Shown: positions 24,098-33,957 of the stretch, one piece after another
Numbering within the stretch: position 1 is the first letter of the stretch
Layout of the letters: every line of letters starts with the position of its first letter
Assembly (NCBI GenBank): GCA_903850915.1
Contig: CAINMV010000017.1
Coordinates: forward strand, 1-64,000
Reading direction: 5' to 3'
DNA from: an uncultured Bacteroidota bacterium
GTDB lineage: Bacteria; Bacteroidota; Bacteroidia; UKL13-3
Length of the DNA stretch: 64,000 nucleotides
The notes under the pieces: generated by a model
What the model was told of the DNA's origin: nothing
The model's database searches: none
The model's input: the letters and a program-made list of their open reading frames with translations, nothing else
Program-made: the position numbers and the translations under genes

Positions 24098-25123
24098 ATG
24101 AAGCGTAAATCAGTTATTTTTGAGGCTAATTTGAAAATTCTGCTCGCCATACAAGCCACCGGAAACGGTCATATAAGTCGTGCCCGTGAAGTAATCCCAT
24201 ATTTATTAAAATATGGCGATCTCGACTTACTTGTGAGTGGTACACAAAGCGATGTGGATTTGCCCTACCTTATCAAATACAAAAAAAAAGGAATCAGCTA
24301 CACTTTCGGAAAGTATGGAGGCATCGATTATTATGATTCGGTGCGTCGGTTTCGTCCCTTCGATTTTATTAAAGATATATACAACTTCCCTGTTGATGAT
24401 TACGATTTAATTATTAATGACTTTGAGCCCATTACAGCGTGGGCATGTAAATTAAAAAAGAAGAAGTGTGTTGCATTCAGTCACCAAGCGGCATTTCTAT
24501 CTAAGAATACGCCACGTGCAAGTGATATCGACCAATTTGCAGAATATCTTTTTAAATACTATGCGCCTTGTACCCATGCAGTAGGCTTGCATTTCGAGTC
24601 GTACGATTCATTTATAAGAACTCCCATTATTCGATCGGAGATAAGGAACCTGCAACCGTATGTGGAGCAATACATCACTGTTTATTTGCCGGCTTACACC
24701 GATGAATTGCTAATTGCCTATTTTGAAAAGTTCCCTGATTTTTATTGGGAGGTATTTAGTAAACATGTGAAACTGCCATACCGGCAAAACAATATTAAAG
24801 TAATACCCATCAATAATAGCGCCTACTTAAAGAGCTTACAAGGATGTACAGGTCTGATTACAGGTGGTGGTTTTGAAGCTCCTGCGGAAGCTACACATCT
24901 TGCAAAAAAGGTAATGGTAATTCCGATGTTTAATCAGTACGAGCAAAAATGTAATGCAAAAGCTTTTGAGCATTTAGGCGGCACCATGGTGACGGAAGTG
25001 AATCATAATTTTGAACACTACTTGCGCAATTGGCTGTATAATGTAAAGCCCTTGAATATATTTTTCGAAGACAATACAGAAAAGGTAATTCAAGAAATAT
25101 TAATCGAACATGAGCTTATTTAA
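24098..25123 (+). CDS. Glycosyltransferase family protein (GT28/MurG-like fold)
   Basis: I place the start at ATG 24098 because the longer frame begins with a TTG without support. The 341-residue product has the donor-site loop Ala-Thr-Gly-Asn-Gly-His-Ile-Ser-Arg-Ala near the N-terminus, where MurG-type enzymes have their glycine-rich loop. The C-terminus has Gly-Leu-Ile-Thr-Gly-Gly-Gly-Phe-Glu-Ala-Pro-Ala-Glu-Ala and Phe-Asn-Gln-Tyr-Glu-Gln, typical nucleotide-sugar-binding motifs. Similar proteins are annotated as MJ1255/VC2487-type glycosyltransferases. Acceptor and sugar are unknown. It is apparently monocistronic. Confidence 0.82.
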   Translation: MKRKSVIFEANLKILLAIQATGNGHISRAREVIPYLLKYGDLDLLVSGTQSDVDLPYLIKYKKKGISYTFGKYGGIDYYDSVRRFRPFDFIKDIYNFPVDDYDLIINDFEPITAWACKLKKKKCVAFSHQAAFLSKNTPRASDIDQFAEYLFKYYAPCTHAVGLHFESYDSFIRTPIIRSEIRNLQPYVEQYITVYLPAYTDELLIAYFEKFPDFYWEVFSKHVKLPYRQNNIKVIPINNSAYLKSLQGCTGLITGGGFEAPAEATHLAKKVMVIPMFNQYEQKCNAKAFEHLGGTMVTEVNHNFEHYLRNWLYNVKPLNIFFEDNTEKVIQEILIEHELI

Positions 25124-25167
25124 TTAATCTGAAATACCATAAACTAAATTAAGCTATAAAAATACAT

Positions 25168-27489
25168 ATGAGGTTTCTAATCTTTTTTTTGCTTGTTTTT
25201 CTTCCTTGGCTGTTAAAAGCGCAACGCGATGACTTTCGAAGCGACTCGATTCGCATTCAAAAAATTGCGTTGCATGTGATTCCGGATATGACGAAGAAAA
25301 CAATTCAGGGTAGTGCACAGATCACTTTTCAGCCCAGTGTAGATCTGTTGTCATCCATGCGTTTCGATTTGCTTCAAATGTCAATCTCATCGTTGCAATG
25401 TTCGCCCACAAACGCCACCTATTATTACGACAGCAGAACTATATTTATTCAGTTCCTTACCCCGCTGCGCAAGGATAGTACATATACTTTAAGTATCGAA
25501 TATCAAGGCACTCCAATGCAAGATGCAAGTGCCTGGGGCGGTTGGTATTGGAGTGGCAATTATGCTTTTAACCTTGGTGTAGGTTTCCAATCTATTCCTC
25601 ATAATTTAGGAAGGGCATGGTTTCCATGTGTTGATAATTTTAAGATGAAACAGTCTTTTGAAATTACAATTTCTTGTCCGCAACAACTAAAGGCGGTAAG
25701 CAATGGGTTGTTGGTTTCACAAATTGATAGCGGAGGTTTTAGCACATATAAATATACAATGAGCCAGCCTATTCCTTGTTATTTGGCATCATGTAATATT
25801 GGTCCGTATTTCTTTTTAAACGATACATTAAAAAGTGTGGATGGTAGGATACTAAACATTCGAATTGCCCTTGATATGGCCGATACGGCCAAAGCTCGAC
25901 TGAGTTTTGGAAAGCTAAAAAAGACAGTGTCCTACTTTGAGTCTTTGTTTGGACCTTATCCATTTGATGTTGTTGGATATTCGTTGGTTCCTTTTAGCAA
26001 TGGCGCAATGGAACATGCTGCTAATATAGCACTTCCGATTGCCATGATTGATGGAAGCTTGAATTATGAAACAACTTGGGCACACGAACTGTCGCATATG
26101 TGGTGGGGTGATAATATTACATGTGCTGCTGCCGAAGAGATGTGGATTAACGAAGGTTGGGCTTCGTATTGTGAGCGGCTTTTTTTAGAGTATTTTTATG
26201 GTGTTGAAGCGTATACAAAATCCATTGCAGACAACCACAGATATTGCCTTCAATTTGCACATGTTATTGATAATGGTTATTACCCCCTCGATAGTGTTCC
26301 TCAGAAATACACCTATGGCACCCATTCATATCAAAAGGGTTGCGATATGATTCATACCTTACGAAATTTACAGGAAAGCGACTCCGTTTTTGCATTAAAT
26401 TGTAAGTTGCTGCATCAACAGCATAAATTTGGCGTTGTTAATACCGATACAGTGATTTCTTATTTTGCGCCAACAACCTGTGTTCGCAATGGGCTTGAGA
26501 TGTTATTTCATCAGCCATATTATTTATCAAATAAGCTCGAGTCAACAGCAATCAAAAGCTCTAATATTATTGATGTGAAACTAGCAACATACCCCTTGCG
26601 TGATGTAAGTAATACATGCTTCCCAATTCAATTTTTGAGCCTAAACACATCGTCTGTCTCAGGATCTAATTATTCTATGGTTCATGCCAATGGTATTTAT
26701 CAAGTGACTGGAAATTCAAACTCGATGGTGATTTTTGATGAGCAAAATAAATTTAGCGATGCCAACACGTCTCATAAATCCGCATTAAATGCTGTCGGGG
26801 CATTGAATTTCGACAATGAAATTTGTAATGTAATACTCACGCAAAAGTCGGATTCGGGGTATTTGTATATTAATAGAAGTTGGGATTATACAGGTGGAGA
26901 ATTTATTGTGCCAGGTATTCAGGCCAACAGTAAAGGGTTCTGGACGGTAGAAGGTGATATGTTAGATCGAATAGTTGGCACTATTCGTTTTTATTATAAT
27001 GGATCTATACCGGTTACTCACACTGGTTTTGAAGGCGTTGATTTAGGCTTTATAACAAAGAGTGAAGATAGTCTGGTCTTATTATATCGCGAAAAATACA
27101 ATGATCCTTGGCGTATTAATTACGATGCGTTGAAAATTGCGGGAAGCCTTACCGACAAGAAAGGTAGCTTTCTTTTAAATAAAATAACACGAGGGCAATA
27201 TTGTATTGGTCAATACAATTCGAAATCAATGGGAGTTGCAATATCTAGTGAATTACGAAATGTTGAAGTTTACCCTAATCCGACGAATGCTAGCGTGTTT
27301 GTCCGACTTCTAGAAGAGACTTTGCCGGCTTCTATTGAGATTATAGATGGAATAGGACATTCCGTATATGTTCAACAGGTTGCTTTGGAGAAAAATGCAA
27401 TAAATTTAGACGGATTTACGAAAGGGATTTACTTTATTCGCATAGTGAATGAAACGCAGTTGCTGTGTAAAAAATTAATTATTGATTAA
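25168..27489 (+). CDS. T9SS-sorted M1-family aminopeptidase
   Basis: A 773-residue secreted zinc peptidase. It has a signal peptide (residues 1-19) and an M1 N-terminal beta domain (about 30-190). The catalytic domain carries His306-Glu307-Leu-Ser-His310 and the third zinc ligand Glu329 in Asn-Glu-Gly-Trp-Ala-Ser-Tyr. The exopeptidase loop appears as Gly-Ala-Met-Glu-His just before; note Met where many M1 enzymes have Gly-Ala-Met-Glu-Asn. The last 75 residues are a type A sorting domain (Val-Tyr-Pro-Asn-Pro-Thr). Stop and start with the next gene overlap (TAATG). Confidence 0.93.
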   Translation: MRFLIFFLLVFLPWLLKAQRDDFRSDSIRIQKIALHVIPDMTKKTIQGSAQITFQPSVDLLSSMRFDLLQMSISSLQCSPTNATYYYDSRTIFIQFLTPLRKDSTYTLSIEYQGTPMQDASAWGGWYWSGNYAFNLGVGFQSIPHNLGRAWFPCVDNFKMKQSFEITISCPQQLKAVSNGLLVSQIDSGGFSTYKYTMSQPIPCYLASCNIGPYFFLNDTLKSVDGRILNIRIALDMADTAKARLSFGKLKKTVSYFESLFGPYPFDVVGYSLVPFSNGAMEHAANIALPIAMIDGSLNYETTWAHELSHMWWGDNITCAAAEEMWINEGWASYCERLFLEYFYGVEAYTKSIADNHRYCLQFAHVIDNGYYPLDSVPQKYTYGTHSYQKGCDMIHTLRNLQESDSVFALNCKLLHQQHKFGVVNTDTVISYFAPTTCVRNGLEMLFHQPYYLSNKLESTAIKSSNIIDVKLATYPLRDVSNTCFPIQFLSLNTSSVSGSNYSMVHANGIYQVTGNSNSMVIFDEQNKFSDANTSHKSALNAVGALNFDNEICNVILTQKSDSGYLYINRSWDYTGGEFIVPGIQANSKGFWTVEGDMLDRIVGTIRFYYNGSIPVTHTGFEGVDLGFITKSEDSLVLLYREKYNDPWRINYDALKIAGSLTDKKGSFLLNKITRGQYCIGQYNSKSMGVAISSELRNVEVYPNPTNASVFVRLLEETLPASIEIIDGIGHSVYVQQVALEKNAINLDGFTKGIYFIRIVNETQLLCKKLIID

Positions 27490-28382
27490 TGACTAGAAAA
27501 CTTCTTTTTTTGTTGCTAATATTAGCTGGCGGACCAGCTTTTGCTCAGTTGCCACAAACGCAGGTTTATTATCTGCCTATGCAATACAATACTAAGGATA
27601 GTGCTTTTACTTTTGGCGATATGCAAAGAATCAGTAAAAAGAAAGGCTATAACAACCAGCCTTCGTTTGCACCTGATGGTAAAAGTATCTATTTCGTCTC
27701 CTTTATGGATACTAGTAATACGGATATCGTAAATTATAATCTTCAAAAGAAAGAGCTAAAACAAATTACCTTTACCGAAGAAAATGAATATTCACCGATG
27801 GTGACTCCTGATGGTAAATACATCAGTTGTGTAAAAGGTGCAGCACAGCAACTTTGGAAATACAAGATCTCAAATCCTTCAAAATGCGAGCCGGTAGTGA
27901 CAAACTTCGATAGTATAGGATATTATACATGGATGAATAAAAACACCATAATATCCAATGTTTTACCTGATCCATTTGCACTCTATGCACATGTATTATC
28001 AATAGATACTAATATTCGGTTATATATGGGTATTGGTCGATGTCTGCAAACAATAAAAAATGAGAATACAGTGTTGTATGTTCAAAAAAGAGATTCAGTT
28101 AATTGGTATATTAATGCTTTAGAACTTAATGATAATGAACAACCGCATTTGTATTATGTAAATCAATGTATACCAGGTGAGGAAGATTTTACAATGCTCA
28201 ATGATGGAACAATCTTAATGTTTAGTAAAAAGCATTTGTATAAGTTTAATATGGTTAAAGACTATCGCTGGAAACTGATTCACACGTTTGAAGACGCACC
28301 TGTGGATGGATTTTATCGTATTACGGTGTCTCCCGACCAAACAGGGTTAGCGATAGTGGGATATAAGGGCAGGAAGCCATAA
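27489..28382 (+). CDS. Secreted WD40-like/PD40 repeat protein
   Basis: A 297-residue protein with a signal peptide ending Gly-Pro-Ala-Phe-Ala-Gln (about residue 20). It contains TolB-type PD40 repeats, Gln-Pro-Ser-Phe-Ala-Pro-Asp-Gly-Lys-Ser-Ile-Tyr-Phe-Val-Ser and Ser-Pro-Met-Val-Thr-Pro-Asp-Gly-Lys-Tyr-Ile-Ser, and again Val-Ser-Pro-Asp-Gln near the end. A beta-propeller in the periplasm or outside is likely. Its ATG overlaps the M1 peptidase stop, so the two are translationally coupled and probably work together. No enzymatic residues are seen. Confidence 0.82.
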   Translation: MTRKLLFLLLILAGGPAFAQLPQTQVYYLPMQYNTKDSAFTFGDMQRISKKKGYNNQPSFAPDGKSIYFVSFMDTSNTDIVNYNLQKKELKQITFTEENEYSPMVTPDGKYISCVKGAAQQLWKYKISNPSKCEPVVTNFDSIGYYTWMNKNTIISNVLPDPFALYAHVLSIDTNIRLYMGIGRCLQTIKNENTVLYVQKRDSVNWYINALELNDNEQPHLYYVNQCIPGEEDFTMLNDGTILMFSKKHLYKFNMVKDYRWKLIHTFEDAPVDGFYRITVSPDQTGLAIVGYKGRKP

Positions 28383-28420
28383 GCCGACTATTTTTATTTT
28401 TAATTTCTTGTATAATAATT

Positions 28421-29062
28421 ATGAGCCGCAAAAAATTGCGAAGATTTGACGAGATGAAATCTTTCGCCAATACCTTGGAGTATCCAGTGGAGATGAAAGG
28501 AAATTGGAGTCAAACCTTTTTTAAAAACAACAATCCAATTGTTCTGGAGCTTGGCTGTGGCCGAGGTGAATACACCGTTGGTCTCTCCGCTATGTTTCCA
28601 GATAAAAACTTTATTGGTGTCGATTTAAAAGGGTCGCGGCTTTGGAAAGGCGCGAAAATTTGCACCCTCGCCAATCGTCAAAATGCTGGATTTGTTCGAT
28701 CACGCATTGAATTAATCGAAAACTATTTTGAGCCTAGTGAGGTGTCTGAGATATGGATTACATTCCCCGATCCTCAATCCAAGGACAAGTGGGAGCAAAA
28801 GCGTTTAACATCTGAGGGGTATTTAAATTTGTATAAGAAGATAACCAAACCAGATGCATTGATGCATTTAAAAACAGACAGTACATTTCTGTATCATTAC
28901 ACATTGGAGCTTCTTTCAAACCTAAAAATAAATATTGAATTTAACCACGATGATATTTATACAATGCCAGAAATTGACACTGCTTTAACTATAGAAACAA
29001 CCTATGAGAAGAAGTTTAAAGCGCTAGGTGAAACTATTAAATATATTCGATTTCACTGGTAA
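28421..29062 (+). CDS. trmB: tRNA (guanine46-N7)-methyltransferase
   Basis: SAM-dependent enzyme that makes m7G46 in the tRNA variable loop. The 213-residue protein has motif I Val-Leu-Glu-Leu-Gly-Cys-Gly-Arg-Gly-Glu-Tyr (about 41-51), Phe-Ile-Gly-Val-Asp-Leu-Lys-Gly-Ser-Arg, and the TrmB signature Ile-Thr-Phe-Pro-Asp-Pro-Gln (about 112-118, where many relatives have Phe-Pro-Asp-Pro-Trp). The end has Thr-x-Tyr-Glu-x-Lys-Phe. It lies 38 bp after the PD40 gene and is followed by a strong terminator. Confidence 0.93.
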   Translation: MSRKKLRRFDEMKSFANTLEYPVEMKGNWSQTFFKNNNPIVLELGCGRGEYTVGLSAMFPDKNFIGVDLKGSRLWKGAKICTLANRQNAGFVRSRIELIENYFEPSEVSEIWITFPDPQSKDKWEQKRLTSEGYLNLYKKITKPDALMHLKTDSTFLYHYTLELLSNLKINIEFNHDDIYTMPEIDTALTIETTYEKKFKALGETIKYIRFHW

Positions 29063-29070
29063 GAGCATAA

Positions 29071-29106
29071 AAAAAACCCCTCAGTTTTGCTGAGGGGTTT
29101 TTTTTA
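29071..29106. terminator. Bidirectional terminator after trmB
   Basis: Stem AACCCCTCA/TGAGGGGTT with a seven-base loop, flanked by an A-run on the left and a T-run on the right. It separates trmB from the convergent T9SS gene. Confidence 0.88.
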
Positions 29107-29122
29107 TGATTGTAATTTCAAA

Positions 29123-30424
29123 TTACTTTGTTACAGTGAATTTAACAGTTTGTGAAACGCCATCAACAAATACATTTGCAAAGTAAATGCCATTGGCCAA
29201 TTCAGCAACATTGATGGCTTGAGTTTGAGCTCCAGCTTCTTTTTTGCCAATAGACACATTTGATATTTTCTTGCCTAATACATTAACGATTTCGATTGAA
29301 ACGTTAGCCGAGCGTGTTAATTTGTATTCAACATTTACTGCTCCAACACCATTTGATGGATTCGGGTAAACTTGAACATCAGATAAAAATTCTTTTGCAG
29401 CAGCGTTGATACCTACATTCAAAGTAGTGATTTTGAAATTCATGTCAGGAATCAATGCTGAAGAAGTGTAAGCGTTACCTCCAACAAAAACACCATTCCA
29501 TCCTCCTGCGTTGTTATAGCGAAGGTCAGAGAAAGCGATTAAACCGTTGTTATATACACGATTGTAAGTTGGGTCAACAGTAGATGATTGATCGTAGTGA
29601 GCAGTTTCACTAGCAATAAACGTGCGGAATTCATTTACTTTTTTAGTTACAGGGTAAGCAGTAGCATCGAAGTCTGCGTTTAAAGTATCGCCGGTGTTGT
29701 AGGTTTGGCCTGAAACGTATTTATAAGTTGCAATAGCTTGACCTCTAGCTGGAATTGCTAATGCTGGGCTTAATACAGCAAATTTCATTTTAGAACCTAC
29801 AGCAGTGTCAGCAATAGTTAACGGCACTTTAACCACTTTATAAGGTGCCTTTCCCATATTGGTTGCGTAATCATAATCTAAAGTACCTAAAACAACGCCA
29901 CTAGAAGTTAAAGAATATAACTTCACAGAGCTAGGCGCATAAATTTCAATTACTAAAGTATCAACAATGTTCGCATTTGGATTGTGACGACGATATCCAT
30001 AAGGGATTGCGATAGAATCCATCGTGTATTTTGTGAAACGATTTCCTTGGTAAGGTGCTGCCTTAAAACAATCTCCGCGAGGGTCAACAATCATTCCTAA
30101 GTGATGTGCATAAACATAATCACCAGTAACTGCTCCAGAGGTGGAGTTTTTGCGCAGGGTTTGAACAGTAGAGTCGTTAAATAAGTGATAGTAATACGTT
30201 GTAACAGTTCCTAATCCTGAAGCATCTAACGCATCAAGATAGTTATACCAACCGGCATCGGTAGCGTTGGTTTTGTTTAATGCGTTGTGTTTGAAATAAG
30301 ATTTTGATTGTTGGTAAGATTGTTGTTCGAAAACAGACAACTTGTTGCCTTTAGGCGCTTCCATGTTCTGTGCGAACATTTGCAAACTCACAGCGGCAAG
30401 GATAAAAGTAAAAATACGTTTCAT
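29123..30424 (-). CDS. T9SS-sorted secreted protein, body not recognised
   Basis: A 433-residue exported protein. Signal peptide is residues 1-19 (Met-Lys-Arg-Ile-Phe to Met-Phe-Ala-Gln). The C-terminal 80 residues are a type A sorting domain (Val-Tyr-Pro-Asn-Pro-Ser-Asn-Gly, Val-Leu-Gly-Lys-Lys-Ile, Leu-Ala-Asn-Gly-Ile-Tyr-Phe). The middle is rich in Thr, Asn, Tyr and beta-type segments without catalytic motifs, so it may be a surface structural or adhesion protein. It is alone in its transcript, with a long AT-rich upstream region. Confidence 0.8.
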   Translation of the reverse strand: MKRIFTFILAAVSLQMFAQNMEAPKGNKLSVFEQQSYQQSKSYFKHNALNKTNATDAGWYNYLDALDASGLGTVTTYYYHLFNDSTVQTLRKNSTSGAVTGDYVYAHHLGMIVDPRGDCFKAAPYQGNRFTKYTMDSIAIPYGYRRHNPNANIVDTLVIEIYAPSSVKLYSLTSSGVVLGTLDYDYATNMGKAPYKVVKVPLTIADTAVGSKMKFAVLSPALAIPARGQAIATYKYVSGQTYNTGDTLNADFDATAYPVTKKVNEFRTFIASETAHYDQSSTVDPTYNRVYNNGLIAFSDLRYNNAGGWNGVFVGGNAYTSSALIPDMNFKITTLNVGINAAAKEFLSDVQVYPNPSNGVGAVNVEYKLTRSANVSIEIVNVLGKKISNVSIGKKEAGAQTQAINVAELANGIYFANVFVDGVSQTVKFTVTK

Positions 30425-30601
30425 GATATATTTGTTAATTTGAAATTTTATGCAATAATAATTAAAAAAAGTAATAATAAATTGTTATCACATGTAAACG
30501 AAAAAAATATTACAAAGGTTGCTTTGCAAATTTGCACGAATAACAGTTGAAATATGCAGAAATTAAATATAAGGCCTTTACAAAGCTATCTGTTAAAACA
30601 T

Positions 30602-32491
30602 CTACTGTTTCTCTATCCAATTACCATCCTCTGCTATGATTTGAATTAACTCATCTACGGCAGTTTCCTTGCTAATGCCTTTTTTTATAATTTCTTTGCC
30701 TTTATAAAGCGTTATTTTGCCCACACCACTGCCTACATAACCATAATCGGCATCTGCCATCTCACCAGGTCCATTCACTATACAACCCATAATTGCGATT
30801 TTTATTCCTTTTAAATGGTCTGTTCGAGAGCGAATTAGGGCCGTTGTTTCTTGAAGATCGAATAACGTGCGTCCACAACTTGGACAGCTAATATATTCCG
30901 TTTTACTAATTCGCAGCCTTGCAGCTTGCAAAATGCCAAAACTAATACTGTTAATTTTGTTGATTGCTATTCCAGTCGCATTGAGCATGAGGCCATCGCC
31001 ATAACCATCAATAAATAGACCACCTGCATCAATAGAGGAATAAACAGTAAACTTCTCCTCTGTGCAATTTTCATAATCTCGGATTATTACAATAGGCAAT
31101 CGACAGTTGATTTTTTCCATTACCACGAACATAAACTTCATCGGCATCATGGCTAGGCTATTGTCAACAAAAAGGCAGATAACCACATTGTTAAATTGCT
31201 TGAGCATATCCATTTCCTCTACATCGCCCACACGAACGCCAACGAAATTCAATACTTCGTGACGTGGATTTTCTAGAAAGGCATGAACGTTAACAAATAA
31301 TGGATATCCTGTTTTCTGTGCATTGGGGTTGAGTAGCCATGCTTCTGCATTGTAAATAGCTTTCAGTCCATTAGGAAGCATGAAAGGGATATTGGTATTC
31401 CCCGCGTAAACATAATCAGCGCCCATATCGCTCATATGCCATTTATCTAGTGTGGAATCGTAAGTATGGCCAATTTGTTTGAGGTCGAATTCTGTAATTG
31501 TGGTTAAATGCGCCAAATGCCCAATCACGCGTGGCACATTGTCTCCGCCAAAGTTTTGTATAGCAATCGCTTTTCGTCGAACGAAATCAAAGGCATTATA
31601 TTCTTCAAACAGCTTTAAATTAATCAGATATTCGTCTGGTGCCTCAGCATAGCGATCTACCATTAATCGTGCCACTGGAATCTCAAATTCAGGGTCTTCA
31701 GTTAGCGATACTCGAATGGTATCACCAATACCTTCTTCCATTAAAGTTCCTATGCCAATGGCGCTTTTAATCCTTCCGTCTTCACCATCTCCAGCCTCCG
31801 TAACACCAAGGTGAAGCGGATAATGCATATTTTCGGCTACCATCTTTTTCACTAAGAGGCGATAGGCATGTATCATCACTTGTGGATTGCTACTTTTCAT
31901 GCTCACAACCACATCATGGAAATTGTTGTCGTGGCATATGCGAATAAATTCAAGCGCACTTTCCACCATGCCAAGGGCCGTGTCGCCATACCGGCTCATA
32001 ATCCGATCGCTTAGGCTGCCATGGTTGGTGCCAATACGTATGGCCGTATTATGTTGCTTGCAAAGAACTATTAAAGGGGTAAATCTGGCGCGAATCCGGT
32101 CTATTTCTTCTTGATATTCTTCATCAGAATATTCGAGTGTTTCGAATTTTTTTTTGTCAACGTAATTGCCAGGATTTACTCTTACTTTTTCCACCAAAGT
32201 TGCCGCAACTTCGGCTGCATTGGGTGTAAAATGAATATCAGCAGCTAATGGTGTATTATAACCTAATTTTCGAAGTGCGTCTTTAATTTCCTTTAAGTTT
32301 TTTGCTTCCTTGATGCTTGGAGCGGTGAGTCGCACGAGCTCACAACCAGCATCTATCATGCGGATGGATTGGGCAACACTTGCCTCGGTATCCATGGTGT
32401 CGGTGGTGGTCATGCTCTGAACCCGAACAGGGTAAGCACTTCCCATAGTAAGGTCGCCAATTTTAACAGCGACAGTTTCTCTACGTTTCAT
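30602..32491 (-). CDS. ispG: 4-hydroxy-3-methylbut-2-enyl diphosphate synthase, long form
   Basis: Penultimate step of the MEP isoprenoid pathway: reductive ring opening of MEcPP to HMBPP by a [4Fe-4S] enzyme. At 629 residues it has the large central insertion of the Bacteroidota/plant type, against about 370 in E. coli. The TIM-barrel start Val-Arg-Val-Gln-Ser-Met-Thr-Thr-Thr-Asp-Thr is clear. The cluster ligands are Cys-Pro-Ser-Cys-Gly-Arg-Thr and Gly-Cys-Ile-Val-Asn-Gly-Pro-Gly-Glu near the C-terminus. A perfect -7 box sits 8 bp before the start. Confidence 0.96.
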   Translation of the reverse strand: MKRRETVAVKIGDLTMGSAYPVRVQSMTTTDTMDTEASVAQSIRMIDAGCELVRLTAPSIKEAKNLKEIKDALRKLGYNTPLAADIHFTPNAAEVAATLVEKVRVNPGNYVDKKKFETLEYSDEEYQEEIDRIRARFTPLIVLCKQHNTAIRIGTNHGSLSDRIMSRYGDTALGMVESALEFIRICHDNNFHDVVVSMKSSNPQVMIHAYRLLVKKMVAENMHYPLHLGVTEAGDGEDGRIKSAIGIGTLMEEGIGDTIRVSLTEDPEFEIPVARLMVDRYAEAPDEYLINLKLFEEYNAFDFVRRKAIAIQNFGGDNVPRVIGHLAHLTTITEFDLKQIGHTYDSTLDKWHMSDMGADYVYAGNTNIPFMLPNGLKAIYNAEAWLLNPNAQKTGYPLFVNVHAFLENPRHEVLNFVGVRVGDVEEMDMLKQFNNVVICLFVDNSLAMMPMKFMFVVMEKINCRLPIVIIRDYENCTEEKFTVYSSIDAGGLFIDGYGDGLMLNATGIAINKINSISFGILQAARLRISKTEYISCPSCGRTLFDLQETTALIRSRTDHLKGIKIAIMGCIVNGPGEMADADYGYVGSGVGKITLYKGKEIIKKGISKETAVDELIQIIAEDGNWIEKQ

Positions 32492-32499
32492 ATAAGTTG

Positions 32500-32507
32500 C
32501 AAAGTTA
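32500..32507 (-). promoter_or_regulatory. -7 promoter box of ispG
   Basis: Minus-strand TAACTTTG, a perfect TAnnTTTG, ends 8 bp before the ispG ATG. A clear -33 element is not seen. Confidence 0.5.
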
Positions 32508-32568
32508 AAGAATGGTAGTGAATGTGAAGAAAGAATAAACGATAGGTGAGGTAGCTCGTTAATATTCT

Positions 32569-33867
32569 TTATTTGGCTGCCATTTCCTCTACAAATCGCA
32601 CAAATCTAGTCACTTCTTCTATCGAATTATAAATATGTGTAGAGATTCGGATACAGTTAACGCCATTTTCGGGAACCACTCTAATTCTGAAATTAGCGAT
32701 ACCGGCTTCGCCTTGGAATTTTGTGTAGTCCATGTTTTTCAACCTAAACGCAATAATACCGGCTCTTGATTTTTCTTCAGTGCTAGTGAGCATTTCTATG
32801 TTAGAGTGTTTTAAATTTAAAAGATCATTTTGTAGTTTTGAGGCTAGAAATTTCACCCTCGCTTCAATCACAGGCATGGTGATTCCATCTAAAAAGGCAA
32901 TAGCAACATTTACTCCGCTCCAAAGTGCCGCGTTTTGCGTGCCATAATCATAACGATGTGCGTTACTCACATATCCTTTTATGGATGGTTGCGGAAGATC
33001 CACTACATTCCATCCACTGTCGCTTCCGGCACCAACAAAATAAGGTTGAATGCGATCTAAAGCTTCTTTTTTTATATAAACAAAGCCAGTTCCTTTTGGG
33101 CCGCACATCCATTTATGGCAACATGAAGCGTAGTAGTCGCAACCAAGCTCATGCAAGTTTAAATTTAACATGCCGGCTCCATGGGCTCCATCAACAAATA
33201 CTTCGATATTGAATTGCTTCGCTAAGGCCACAATTTCTTTAATCGGTTGCACCTGCCCGATGGTACAAACTACATGAGGTACTGCAATAACTTTTGTTTT
33301 TTTTGTGATCTTCTTGTTTAGGTTTGCCAAGGTCTCTTCGGCGTTATGACCCAATTCAAAGTAATTTACTTTCATCCCTTGTATCTTAGCACGACTGAGC
33401 CAAGGCAGGGCTCCTCCAACATGCTCGTGGTTGGTGATTAGTATTTCATCGTCTTTTGATAAGTTTAATCCCCAGCAAATAATATTAATGCCTTCAGTAA
33501 CATTATGTGTTAGGCAAATTTCGTCTTCATTGGCATGAACAAATTGTGCAAGGTTTTTTCTGCTTTCTTCACTACTGCCATAATCGCCGGTACTATCAAC
33601 AGCCATCATTTTTTGATAGACAGCTTCGATTACTGGATATGGCGACGGACCCATAGTTCCATTATTAAAATAGGTTCGATGGCTGTCTAATGGAAATTGA
33701 TGACGTAGCATATTCCAAAAACTTTCATCATCAACACGCGCTGACTTTAAGTTTATTTCAAGCGTTTTGCCATCAATTGCCTTATTAGAGTAGGAGGATA
33801 TAGGCAATAAACTTAAGGCACTGAGTTGCGCAGCATTTTTAATAAAAGTTCTTCTAGAGGTTGCCAT
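32569..33867 (-). CDS. Tat-exported class V aminotransferase-fold PLP enzyme
   Basis: A 432-residue PLP enzyme of the NifS/isopenicillin-N epimerase side of fold type I. The N-terminus is a Tat signal (Thr-Ser-Arg-Arg-Thr-Phe-Ile-Lys followed by a hydrophobic stretch), so the folded protein should be exported to the periplasm, unusual for such enzymes. The PLP lysine is in Ser-Cys-Cys-His-Lys-Trp-Met (about residue 240), with Asp-Gly-Ala-His-Gly before it as the cofactor aspartate region. The substrate is unknown; cysteine desulfurase, epimerase or kynureninase-like chemistry are all possible. It is monocistronic and divergent from anmK. Confidence 0.86.
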   Translation of the reverse strand: MATSRRTFIKNAAQLSALSLLPISSYSNKAIDGKTLEINLKSARVDDESFWNMLRHQFPLDSHRTYFNNGTMGPSPYPVIEAVYQKMMAVDSTGDYGSSEESRKNLAQFVHANEDEICLTHNVTEGINIICWGLNLSKDDEILITNHEHVGGALPWLSRAKIQGMKVNYFELGHNAEETLANLNKKITKKTKVIAVPHVVCTIGQVQPIKEIVALAKQFNIEVFVDGAHGAGMLNLNLHELGCDYYASCCHKWMCGPKGTGFVYIKKEALDRIQPYFVGAGSDSGWNVVDLPQPSIKGYVSNAHRYDYGTQNAALWSGVNVAIAFLDGITMPVIEARVKFLASKLQNDLLNLKHSNIEMLTSTEEKSRAGIIAFRLKNMDYTKFQGEAGIANFRIRVVPENGVNCIRISTHIYNSIEEVTRFVRFVEEMAAK

Positions 33868-33957
33868 AATTTAATTTGGTTTTTTTGTCTTATTCTGTTC
33901 GAAACTTTATTTTCTTTGTGTCGTGAACTACATACGTAAATCACAAACATAGTAAAT

